A stretch of 64,000 nt of DNA from Ruegeria meonggei. GTDB lineage: Bacteria; Pseudomonadota; Alphaproteobacteria; Rhodobacterales; Rhodobacteraceae. Position numbers and translations under genes: made by a program. Positions 44,439 to 52,843 of the stretch are shown here, one piece after another. The notes beneath the pieces are model-generated. The model was given only the letters and a program-made list of their open reading frames with translations, ran no database searches and was not told the DNA's origin. Position 1 is the stretch's first letter. The number at the start of each line of letters is the position of its first letter. The stretch is taken from contig NZ_FWFP01000007.1 of the NCBI RefSeq assembly GCF_900172215.1, forward strand, positions 124,001-188,000, written 5' to 3'.

Positions 44439-47400
44439 TCAACGCGCGGCTGTCTGTCGGAACGACCGCACAAAGGTACGGACGGCAGGATCCGCCGCAA
44501 ACGGAGGAGCTGAGAGCGCATCGAAATCCGGTCTTGCGGACGGTGTGCTGAGCAGATGCCGAGACAAGTCCGCTGCAAGGGCGGCGGACTGCTTCGCCTC
44601 GATGATGGTCGAAGCCTCAAGACTGGCCTGAACCGCTGCATGGGCCTCTTCCCTATTCCCAAGCGCTAGATGGCACAGGCACGCGTTCAGATGTTTGCGG
44701 CCCAGCTCAAGCCCCAGCCCAATATCATTGCTCTCTCCGATGGCGCGGCGGATCAGGGTTTCGCCTTGCTCCACCGCGCCGGTACAGGCCGTGAAGAACC
44801 CGAAATAGGACCCGAATATCGGTCGCATCAGGCGCGCTTCGACCGTGTCCAGCAACCGACCTGCCGCCTCAAAAGAACTTCCGGCCCGCCCGATGTCACC
44901 TGCATGGGACAGAACCACACCGGCAGATAGCCGAGCGATGATATGTGCAAAAATATCTTCCGATTGCTGCACCAGTTCCTCGGCCGCTAGCGCCAGCGCC
45001 ACGCTGTCCGAAGTCTGGCCCAGAAACATCAGCGACCGCGCCCCATAGCTCATTGCCAAAACCGACAAGCCAGGGTTGACGCCAAGTTCGTTATCCAAGT
45101 TACCTTTTTCTATCGCCCGAACAACATGTTGCATGTTCCGCACCGAGGTCCAATGTTCTTCGATACTGTAGTTTGCCAGACCGCTATGAAACGCGGCCCT
45201 GACCCTTAGCACCTCATCTTCGGTTTCATCGGCAATCTGCCTGATGCGGGCGGCACATTTCCGGGCCGCGGACGGCAGCCCCTGCAACCAGAGCAGATGG
45301 CTTTCGAACGCAAGTATTCGGCCCTTAACGCGTGGGTACTCATTTTCGATAAGCGCGTCGCTCGCCTGGTCGAGGCATGCTTTAACTCCGTCAAGGTCGG
45401 CGATCTGATACAGCGGGTTTCGCATCTCCAGAAGGATTTTGACGCGCATGCGGGAGCGAAGTTCCGTACCTTTCAGGTTTTTCGACGCACCTAGAGCCAA
45501 CTCCAACAATTCCAACGCATGACTGTTCATTGCGCGCTCATTCGACTCCGTCGCCGCCGCCAGATACCCGTCGCAGGCTTCATCCCACAAGTGACCGAAA
45601 TACGCGTGACGGGCCTGCAACAGCGCGTTGACATTCTGCCCGGCTGAAGAGAACGTCCTAAGGGCGCGATAGGCGGTGGCATGAAAGACAACCCGGTCAC
45701 GCTCGATAATCGAGTTTTCAGTAATTTCCCGAAATAGTGGATGTTTGAAATACAATCGTGGTGTGGGATGCGTCGTCAAACGCCCGAGAATCCCGTCATT
45801 GACCAGATCACCGATTGTCGACAGCTCATACCCAAGATCGGCCAGCACCTGAGACAGCAACGCCTCGGGCATCATCTCACCCAGTATGGATGCAACTTTT
45901 AGCGAATGCTTTTGGGCCCGTGTCAGCTGATCGATCCGCTCGGCGATAACCGCTTGCAGCAACGGGGTCTGGACCGTAAAATTCAGGTCTTCAGAGGCCT
46001 TCGAACCCGTGCGCACATGCTTCATTGCCCTAACAATTTCTATCAGAAACAAAGGGTTACCTGCGGATTTACGCACTATATCACTCAGATTAGCCACCTG
46101 GTCGGAAACGGTCGTGTCAGGATTCCGGATCGTACTCCTGATATCCGTCGCCAGTTGTGTGGCGGCGTCTTCCGACAAGCCACCAAGCTTCAGAATCTCT
46201 ATATTTTTAACGTCCCGCTCTATCAGGCCCGCCAAATTTTCAGGTCGGCAGGACAGGATAAAGTTGCCCTTAAACGCTGAACCTGCAGACATGAGTTGAA
46301 AGAATATTTCCCTGCTTTCGCTGTCTAGTTCAAAGAACTCATCGATCAGGATTGCCGGAACTCCGTGCTGCTGCCTGTGCTGCAATAAGACTTCAAATCC
46401 ACGCCGGATCGTTGCGAGCTTCCGGGCGATCAGATCGTTCAGGTAACTGCCTTCGATTGCCCCGCGGTTTTCTTCCCTACCAAACAGCTCATAGTGTAGA
46501 CTTCTCAGGCTAAGCTCATCGTCTGGCGACAATTTATCCAGCGTGGTATCTTTCAAGGCGTTGCTCAAAAACCCGTCCTGATTGGTTTTGCCGGCGTCCG
46601 GAACCAGTTGTTCAACACAAGCCCGGATACCAGAACACGGGTCGAAATGGCCGTAAAACCCCCTGCAATATAGCGCTGGGAACGCTTCTCCGGCCACAAG
46701 AATTTTGTGGCTTTCGAACATCAGCCTGGATTTACCGATCCCGGCATCTCCGGCGACAACAACGACCTTTTCGAGGTCGGAGGACCGCGCCCGGCAAATA
46801 TCGATCAGGCGCAAGATTTCTTCCTCCCGCCCGATGAAAGGCGCCTGTACTCCACGCATCTCCTTCTGCTCGGTTCGGGACACCTGCACCAATCTATAGA
46901 CGGGAAGCGCATCGACGATGCCGCGGATCGGTTGATCGCCCAGATTTTCAAATAGAAACCTGTCAAAAGCCAAATCTCGGGTCAGACGATCTGTCAGCGC
47001 GGTATCGGGCTCTGCCAGCGCCTGTAACCGCGAGGCCAGATGAACCGACACTCCTGTGGCATCATAATGCCAGCCTATATCGGTGCTGACCGGCCTGACC
47101 AGCGTTTCACCGGTGCAAATCCCGACGCGCACGGTGGTACCTGGCAGGGGCCAATCTGCGTCCTTCGTCAGTCCAATCATCTCCAAAGCCGCAAGGCAGG
47201 CATTTGCGGCATGTTTGGAATTCGCAACCGGAGCGCCGAACAGGAATAGGATACCGTCGCCCGCAATGGTCGCGATTGTGCCCGAATGGCGGTGGGCGAT
47301 ACCCGTCAGGGACTCGCGACTCTCCTCCAGAAGCAAGCTGGCTTTCTGGATTCCAATTTTGGAAATCGCCTCAAGAGAGCCGACAAGATCGACAAACAGA

Positions 47401-47468
47401 GATGTTACCAGCTTGAGCTCGGACTCGAACAAGCCATTGGTATCGTTCTGTTTTCCCCAGGATGCCAA
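44439..47468 (-). CDS. Class III nucleotidyl cyclase-AAA ATPase-TPR signalling protein
   Basis: Large cytoplasmic protein, 1009 residues. The N-terminal cyclase domain (about 15-195) has the metal-binding FVDLVGS and AGDGILFLFGAP, and YDATGVSVHLASRLQALAEPD-like catalytic segment (YDATGVSVHLASRLQAL) in which the usual transition-state Asn of VNxAxR is His while Arg is kept. A STAND/AAA-type ATPase follows (PFIGREEEILRLI, Walker A GDAGIGKS near 250, AILIDEFFELD). The C-terminal half is TPR-like helical repeats. The start is TTG 47468 with AGGA upstream. Such proteins link cAMP or other output to a sensory ATPase; the His substitution recurs in a subfamily and its effect on catalysis is unclear. 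Confidence 0.87.
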   Translation of the reverse strand: MASWGKQNDTNGLFESELKLVTSLFVDLVGSLEAISKIGIQKASLLLEESRESLTGIAHRHSGTIATIAGDGILFLFGAPVANSKHAANACLAALEMIGLTKDADWPLPGTTVRVGICTGETLVRPVSTDIGWHYDATGVSVHLASRLQALAEPDTALTDRLTRDLAFDRFLFENLGDQPIRGIVDALPVYRLVQVSRTEQKEMRGVQAPFIGREEEILRLIDICRARSSDLEKVVVVAGDAGIGKSRLMFESHKILVAGEAFPALYCRGFYGHFDPCSGIRACVEQLVPDAGKTNQDGFLSNALKDTTLDKLSPDDELSLRSLHYELFGREENRGAIEGSYLNDLIARKLATIRRGFEVLLQHRQQHGVPAILIDEFFELDSESREIFFQLMSAGSAFKGNFILSCRPENLAGLIERDVKNIEILKLGGLSEDAATQLATDIRSTIRNPDTTVSDQVANLSDIVRKSAGNPLFLIEIVRAMKHVRTGSKASEDLNFTVQTPLLQAVIAERIDQLTRAQKHSLKVASILGEMMPEALLSQVLADLGYELSTIGDLVNDGILGRLTTHPTPRLYFKHPLFREITENSIIERDRVVFHATAYRALRTFSSAGQNVNALLQARHAYFGHLWDEACDGYLAAATESNERAMNSHALELLELALGASKNLKGTELRSRMRVKILLEMRNPLYQIADLDGVKACLDQASDALIENEYPRVKGRILAFESHLLWLQGLPSAARKCAARIRQIADETEDEVLRVRAAFHSGLANYSIEEHWTSVRNMQHVVRAIEKGNLDNELGVNPGLSVLAMSYGARSLMFLGQTSDSVALALAAEELVQQSEDIFAHIIARLSAGVVLSHAGDIGRAGSSFEAAGRLLDTVEARLMRPIFGSYFGFFTACTGAVEQGETLIRRAIGESNDIGLGLELGRKHLNACLCHLALGNREEAHAAVQASLEASTIIEAKQSAALAADLSRHLLSTPSARPDFDALSAPPFAADPAVRTFVRSFRQTAAR

Positions 47469-47593
47469 CTGATCCTAACCTCTGTCTGAGAAAATACTCT
47501 TGTCGCTGATGCTGGTTTCTGCCAGTCTTAAACGGAAACAATTTCCACATACTTTTTGATTTTCGGCAACAGTTTTATAACGGGGGTTAAGAT

Positions 47594-47905
47594 ATGGCCG
47601 ACAATGACAACGAACCAACCATTGTTTTTCTGAACGAAATCTACCCATTTTTGTCCGAGCGCCGGGTGGTAAGAATATACTATCCGCCGGGCACCTGCAC
47701 CAAACAATCTTACAGCTTTCCCTACGTCGTTCTCGCGGCGACGTCTGGGGTATTGTCGATTTCGATAAACGGCGAAACGCCGATGGATCAAGTGTTTGAA
47801 CCGGGTGATCACTACGCCCGCAAGGTGCCAGAAGGCCTGGATGAATTCACCGTGGAAGTGTGCAACAACACGGACTCCCCGATCATTATTTTCAAAGACT
47901 CATAG
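47594..47905 (+). CDS. Small cupin-like protein, function unknown
   Basis: Protein of 103 residues with a single barrel-like pattern: YYPPGTCTKQSYSFPYVVLA, SGVLSISINGET, FEPGDHYARKVPEGLDEFTV and a closing NNTDSPIIIF. It resembles a cupin without the metal-binding His set. It is divergent from the large cyclase gene (126 nt apart) and could be regulated with it. GGGGG lies 10 nt upstream of the ATG. No family name can be given. Confidence 0.6.
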   Translation: MADNDNEPTIVFLNEIYPFLSERRVVRIYYPPGTCTKQSYSFPYVVLAATSGVLSISINGETPMDQVFEPGDHYARKVPEGLDEFTVEVCNNTDSPIIIFKDS

Positions 47906-48121
47906 GGCAATCGCAGGTTCAACCTTTGCCCTGACCTTTCCAGACCGCAGCTTCTGCATTCATCAGACGCCTGCCATGCCTTACGTTGGACCCCATCAGT
48001 TGATGGTAGGCGTTGCTGTTCTGCGCGGCGCGCCAAGACTACGACAGTCGCGTCAGAATGACCCTTTGGCGGGCGGGTTGGACCCCCCAGTTTCGGGATT
48101 TAGACGGAGATTGATTCAATT

Positions 48122-48241
48122 ATGATAAGCTATCTCGCACTGGGCTTGGGTATTGTTCTGTTCACGTTGAGTGGATGCAACAACTCCGCCTTAAAAGTTT
48201 CATCTGGAATGACCTGCGCCCCGAGGCTCCCTCATTCATAA
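48122..48241 (+). pseudogene. Lipoprotein gene fragment cut by IS3 debris
   Basis: An ATG opens MISYLALGLGIVLFTLSGCN, a signal peptide with lipobox LSGC, but the frame stops after 39 codons exactly where the IS3 transposase fragment begins (48236). The 5' end of a lipoprotein gene truncated by the insertion is the best reading. The preceding 216 nt (47906-48121) show nothing else. Confidence 0.5.
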
Positions 48242-48690
48242 CGAGAGTCTGCGGGTCTGGTTTTCATATTCTTGGTCGTCGGTTTGGGCAAGCGCTCTCT
48301 CGTTGTTTACTTCACAAACAACTGTCTGGCAGTGGTCGTGCGCGGAGCCTTCAAATTGCTCAAGCGCTCGACGCGCTTCTGCGGGTGTTTTGTTCGCCAG
48401 CGATGAATGGGGTCTGACGTGGTTGTAGTCGTATCGCCATAGGGCCAGCTTACGGCGGGCGTCATCCAGACTATCGAACAACTCCTCATTCAGCAGTTCA
48501 TCACGCAGGCTGCCGTTGAACGACTCGATGAAGGCGTTCTGCTGGGGCTTACCTGGGTCGATGTAATACCAGTCCACGCAATTATCGTTCGCCCATTTTA
48601 GGATCGCTCGGCTGGTGAACTCCGTTCCATTGTCGCTGACAATGCTGGCGGGCTTGCCGTAAATGCGAACAGAGGCGCGTATTGACCCTC
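48236..48690 (-). mobile_element. IS3-family transposase (OrfB) C-terminal fragment
   Basis: The minus strand encodes the rve/DDE end of an IS3 (IS407-like) transposase: [20 protein letters not shown], then [20 protein letters not shown] with the catalytic Glu, and [20 protein letters not shown]. The frame is open from about 48690 and carries no N-terminal half. The second Asp is in SDNGTEF and the Glu in FIESF; the first Asp region is missing. The copy is dead. It marks the left edge of the restriction/recombinase island. Confidence 0.85.
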
Positions 48691-49097
48691 ATCCGACCGT
48701 TTACCGTTGGGAGATCGGCGCCTACTCATCGCGACACCTCCGCCGGAAGTGCTTGGGCAAAGCATCCAGGTCGGGAATGTCACAGCCGATATGTGCCCGG
48801 ACGAGCCGGGTTAGGCCGGATTTGGACACACAGTACCCGAGCGTGTCCCAGGCCGCTCCCCCAGCCGGAAACTGGGGTCTCTGACGCTAAAACAGCCATT
48901 GGATAAAGGCAATGGGTATTGCGCTCGAGGCGGAAGCAGACAAACACCCATTTCTTCAAGCCTGCGGTTTTTACAAAAATGCAAGATATGTCCCACAAAC
49001 TCGGCTCGACCGTTGATCACCTTTAACGCAACAAGAGGATTTTGGGCTAGATCTTGATTTCTGGCCATGCTAGACAGATAAAAAAGAGGGACATCGA
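48691..49097. other. Mosaic of unassigned fragments left of the methyltransferase gene
   Basis: This 407-nt stretch adjoins the transposase remnant. A minus-strand frame around 48720-48800 reads RAHIGCDIPDLDALPKHFRR and then stops; it looks like the tail of another mobile-element protein that I cannot name. No complete gene is present. AAAGAGGG at 49083-49090 is the Shine-Dalgarno of the methyltransferase. Confidence 0.4.
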
Positions 49098-50711
49098 GTG
49101 AGAGCAATCGACTTATATGCTGGTGTAGGAGGCTGGGCCGTTGGGTTGAAGATGGCCGACGTAGAGTTGGTTTGCTCCTACGAGTGGTGGCAGCCCGCAG
49201 CCGATACGCATAGAGCAAACGGAAATTCGATTGTTAAAGTTTCTGACATCCGAAAGCTCAAAGTGTCCGATCTACCCGGCGGGATTGATCTGGTCGTTGG
49301 CAGCCCTCCTTGCACGCAATTTTCGTACTCCAATCGAGGCGGCTCCGGAAATATTTCTGACGGGCTCAAAGACATTAAGTGCTTCTTGGACGCTGTTCGC
49401 CACCTGAAACCTGCGCATTGGGCGTTTGAAAATGTGCCCAGAGTTAAGAAAGTGTTGGAAAACGAGCTATCCAAGGGAACTGCCTTGGACGAGTACCGCG
49501 ATCTGCTAGAGGATGCCAATATTGAGGTGTTCGACATGGCCGAATTTGGCATCCCTCAAAGACGAAAACGCTGTATCGTTGGAACTTTCGACTTTGAACT
49601 TTTGCGATCCTACGGAAAACGGCTCGCCGTCAGGACTTTAGGTGATGTTGTCAAAGACCTAGCCCAAGGAAAAGACCCATGCTTCCAAAACCCAAGCGCT
49701 TTTTCAATTTCGGACAACGAAAAAGAAGCTGCGCTGAGCTGGGAGGAGGAACGGTTTAACCGGGATATGAAGGTCGCGCATCCTGTCTATAATGGCATGC
49801 CGTTCCCCGATCCACTTGACCGGACTAGCCGTACTGTAACCGCAACGTGCACTCGGGTTTCTCGGGAGAGCCTCGTAATCCTTGATGCAGGTACGCAAGC
49901 TTACCGACGTCTGTCCGTGAGAGAACGTGCCTCTTTGCAGAGTTTCCCAGTTACATTTCAATTCCTTGGAAAAAGTCACGCCGAAAAGCTGAAAATGGTG
50001 GGCAACGCTATACCACCTATCTTCACCTATCTGATTGCAGAAGCGGTCAAAGGCACAGCTTGCAGCAAACTCAAGCTCCCAGCAGAGATTGATGCAAACG
50101 CGCTCCTATCCAAAGCTACACCTACAAGAACCACTCCGGACACTGCAGGGCGTGTGTATCCTAGCGGGAGAAGATTTAGGTTTGCCATTCCCAACCTTCG
50201 CTTCAAGAGTGGAACTCGATTTGAGCTTGCTAACATAGATGGACCCGACAAATGGGGTGTCGGTTTCTACTTTGGTGATTCAAAGCGCATTGAGCGGCGA
50301 AATTTCGAAACTGAGGCACTGTTGGAAACGGCGTCATTGGTATCCGAGGATGTGGTATCTTTTGTTAAAGACCTGAGAATGCAAACCACTTCGGAACTAG
50401 AGGGCTTTGAGCTGTCAACACTGCAATCTACGTGGGTTAGGAACTCTGATGGCACACACCCGTTCGTGCTCATTGACGCATTGGGTGACTTGGCAGGTAA
50501 GGCGATCTCGGACGAAACGTGTACATCTCTTGCGATCAATGAAGTTCAAACACTGGTTTATCGCGCGCTTTATGGATCAGAAGACGAAGTAGCTCTCGCA
50601 AAAAACAAGATTACCTCGCTTGTTAAACCACTTGTGGTAGGAATGACGATAGCTGCCGCCGTCAATGAAATGCTTCGGGAAGTTTCGAGCCAAAGGATTG
50701 CTGCCGAGTAG
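49098..50711 (+). CDS. DNA cytosine-5 methyltransferase of a type II restriction-modification system
   Basis: SAM-dependent C5-cytosine methyltransferase, 537 residues. Motif I is IDLYAGVGGWAVGLKMA, motif IV with the catalytic Cys is GSPPCTQFS (Cys74), motif VI AFENVPRV, motif VIII QRRKR, and motif X MVGNAIPP near residue 300. The C-terminal 200 residues are an extra domain with no recognised motif (RFRFAIPNLRFKSGTRFELA, GVGFYFGDSKRI). GTG 49098 is fixed by AGAGGG. It converges on the endonuclease gene with no intergenic base. Probably protects against the BglII/BstYI-type nucleases next door; if so it would methylate C in an RGATCY-like site, which is inference. Confidence 0.9.
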   Translation: MRAIDLYAGVGGWAVGLKMADVELVCSYEWWQPAADTHRANGNSIVKVSDIRKLKVSDLPGGIDLVVGSPPCTQFSYSNRGGSGNISDGLKDIKCFLDAVRHLKPAHWAFENVPRVKKVLENELSKGTALDEYRDLLEDANIEVFDMAEFGIPQRRKRCIVGTFDFELLRSYGKRLAVRTLGDVVKDLAQGKDPCFQNPSAFSISDNEKEAALSWEEERFNRDMKVAHPVYNGMPFPDPLDRTSRTVTATCTRVSRESLVILDAGTQAYRRLSVRERASLQSFPVTFQFLGKSHAEKLKMVGNAIPPIFTYLIAEAVKGTACSKLKLPAEIDANALLSKATPTRTTPDTAGRVYPSGRRFRFAIPNLRFKSGTRFELANIDGPDKWGVGFYFGDSKRIERRNFETEALLETASLVSEDVVSFVKDLRMQTTSELEGFELSTLQSTWVRNSDGTHPFVLIDALGDLAGKAISDETCTSLAINEVQTLVYRALYGSEDEVALAKNKITSLVKPLVVGMTIAAAVNEMLREVSSQRIAAE

Positions 50712-51515
50712 CTAGACAAACATTGATTGCGGCATACCTAGGAACAGCATCGGTGTCCTACCTGCATCGCGCCTTTGCACACGCTTCTGCAATTGTCTCC
50801 AATTAGTAGTGGTTCCGCCGAATTTGTTCACCTTGAAAACCTCAGCGCTAGCTTGTGCAAAGGACTTTTCTGGGTGGCGTTCCGCCGCCAGAATCGCCTT
50901 GGCCTGAGCGTTCGTTGGGAACGAAAATTTATCTCTACCCTGGTGGTCAGTAAAGTGTCTGTGAAGTTTGCTGAAATCTTCCAGTTTCTGAATACCCCAT
51001 TTTTCAAAATAGTGGGAAATCATCTGTAGCAACCCGTCTTCAAGGTGTTGGCTGCGCGTAATAATAATCCCAAGATCAATGACATTCAGCTCGTACAAGC
51101 GTCTAATCGATTGAAAGTCCCGATCAAAAAACTCATCCTTGTTGTTCCACTCGATCTCAAGTGCGATGAGCTGACCAGAAGCATTCTTCTTCAAATGATC
51201 GATTTCGTGCGATGTCGAACTCGACACAATTGGCTCAAATTGCCCTTGGAATTCAATGGTATTGCTCACCGTAATATTGTTCTTCCACCAGTCCTTATCA
51301 TTCAATGCCGCCGTAAGCTCTTGAGTTTGGTCTGCTAACCCCCCTCCTCGCTTGATAATGCTGTCTTCTATTGAAAACTGAGACACAGTCAGAATTTGCG
51401 CCAGCTCTTCAAGCTCCGTATAAAACTCTTCTCTAATAATCACATCCGCAAAGTTGATGGATTGAATTTCCCATCCGGCTTCCTTCAACTGAATCAGTCC
51501 TGATTTGTCGCTCAA
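50712..51515 (-). CDS. Type II restriction endonuclease, BglII/BamHI-like
   Basis: Probable nuclease of 267 residues. The core is HEIDHLKKN (Asp106), then LIALEIEWNNKDEFFDRDF with Glu120-x-Glu122, and ELNVIDLGIIITRSQHLED, which matches the layout of BglII- and BamHI-type PD-(D/E)XK enzymes where strand, acidic pair and an IDxxIII strand follow each other. The C-terminal 100 residues (KFSFPTNAQAKAILAAERHP) are an addition. It abuts the methyltransferase stop and overlaps the upstream nuclease gene by ATGA (51512-51515). Assignment rests on recollection of family patterns. Confidence 0.7.
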   Translation of the reverse strand: MSDKSGLIQLKEAGWEIQSINFADVIIREEFYTELEELAQILTVSQFSIEDSIIKRGGGLADQTQELTAALNDKDWWKNNITVSNTIEFQGQFEPIVSSSTSHEIDHLKKNASGQLIALEIEWNNKDEFFDRDFQSIRRLYELNVIDLGIIITRSQHLEDGLLQMISHYFEKWGIQKLEDFSKLHRHFTDHQGRDKFSFPTNAQAKAILAAERHPEKSFAQASAEVFKVNKFGGTTTNWRQLQKRVQRRDAGRTPMLFLGMPQSMFV

Positions 51516-52126
51516 GGCTCAACTCCAATTAGTATCAATGGGACTGGAGGAAATGTGCGACCCTGTCGCACGATCTCATGAAGGTGTTTTTCGAAATACG
51601 GAGGACCACTAGACATCTGCTTTTCCAAAACTTTTGTCGGCACAATCTCAATCCCAAGATCAATTCTGTCATGCATAAAGTCTGCAGTGTGCTTGATGAA
51701 TAGGTCGAACTGCACGAACGAGTATTTTCCAAACTGCACTTCGATCGAAACTCTGTCTTTTCGAAAATCTGCTGAGTTAAAGGTCTTTATTAGCGGCATA
51801 TTCTTTGCAAGGAGGTACTCTCGCTGCTGGTCGAAGCTTAACTTCAACAGTTCGCGATTCGTCTGAACGTCATCGGAAACGTATTAGTTGTTCCGACCTG
51901 CTTTGGCCCAGCCCCTCTTGTCAAACTCAGCTCGAAACTCAGAGTTCATGGCATCAGGACTATACAGAAGGTCCCCAAGCGTCCTTTTGTCCTCCGACAC
52001 CTTCGTTCTGCAGTCTTCGGCATTTACTGAAGAAATCACACTCTGAATTTCTTCCCAATGGCTTGGATGATGATAGGCTAACCACTCAAGGCCGTTGAAG
52101 TGGGAGTAAAGTGACGCAAGCTTCAT
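51512..52126 (-). pseudogene. BstYI/BglII-type restriction endonuclease interrupted by one stop codon
   Basis: Reading 52126 to 51512 in one frame gives a protein of about 203 residues, the length of BstYI, with family blocks LYSHFNGLEWLAYHHPSHWE, DLLYSPDAMN, DFRKDRVSIEVQFGKYSFVQ (Asp and Glu-x-Gln active site), IDLGIEIVPTKVLEKQMSSG and VPLILIGVEP. Codon 81 is TAA (51884-51886), where BstYI as I recall it has Tyr (an N-Y-Y-V context), so a single TAY to TAA change explains it. The rest of the frame is perfectly open. It is either a recent inactivation or a sequencing error, or the C-terminal part is re-initiated at 51847. The stop overlaps the next nuclease gene. Confidence 0.78.
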
Positions 52127-52390
52127 CGATATTCTAAGACCTTAAAGCACCAGTTTCGATCAACAGACACCCAAGTGACGCTTCACGCAACATCAATCTG
52201 GCGGGTAGCTGGCAAAAATCGCCATTTTTTCCAATTAAATCAATTGTGGAGCGACACATAGTTTTTCCATTTTCAGGATTTCGGATCATTGATATTAAAC
52301 GGAAATTTCACAGCCCGACGCGGCAGTCTTACCTTTTGCGACTCGAAAGCTTTCCACTTCGCATGACACACCGGATCTCAATGGAGGCCC

Positions 52391-52771
52391 TTAGTCTGTC
52401 CTTTGATCATCCTCAGCGGCGCAGATTGTCTCGATAGTCGCAAGAACATCTGCCAAATCTTGTTTCACTAGCTTGAGGCGTTCAGTCGTCATCGCTTCAT
52501 TGCGCCCGGCCAATTCCAGCACAACAGCAAGCACGCTGTCTGAATGCCTCATCAGTTCGATCAGATGTTCGGCCGTTGGTCCGTAGGAACCAGATATCCA
52601 GTTCTTCACCGTTCGCTCGCTTGCTCCAGTCCACCGCATGGTTGCTTTTGCCGCCCTGCCTGCACCGCCAAGTTCTTGCGACAGCGCTGCGCTGATTGCT
52701 TGTCGGTATTCTGACGAAGAAACACGTCCTTCGCATTCTCGATGAAACGAGTTGCCCTTTTTATGCAACAT
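52391..52771 (-). CDS. Helix-turn-helix regulator of the integrated element
   Basis: Protein of 126 residues with an HTH-like core near 40-75: AAKATMRWTGASERTVKNWI, then GPTAEHLIELMRHSDSVLAV. AGAGGGG precedes the ATG at 52771. It is divergent from the serine recombinase (72 nt apart), the usual position for an element-encoded repressor. The remainder of the upstream 264 nt (52127-52390) contains no gene. Confidence 0.7.
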   Translation of the reverse strand: MLHKKGNSFHRECEGRVSSSEYRQAISAALSQELGGAGRAAKATMRWTGASERTVKNWISGSYGPTAEHLIELMRHSDSVLAVVLELAGRNEAMTTERLKLVKQDLADVLATIETICAAEDDQRTD

Positions 52772-52843
52772 GTTTCCGCCCCTCTCTCGTTAAGATTGAG
52801 AAAGGAATCGCAAAGATCCCGTACAGGTTTGCGAATTTGATAC

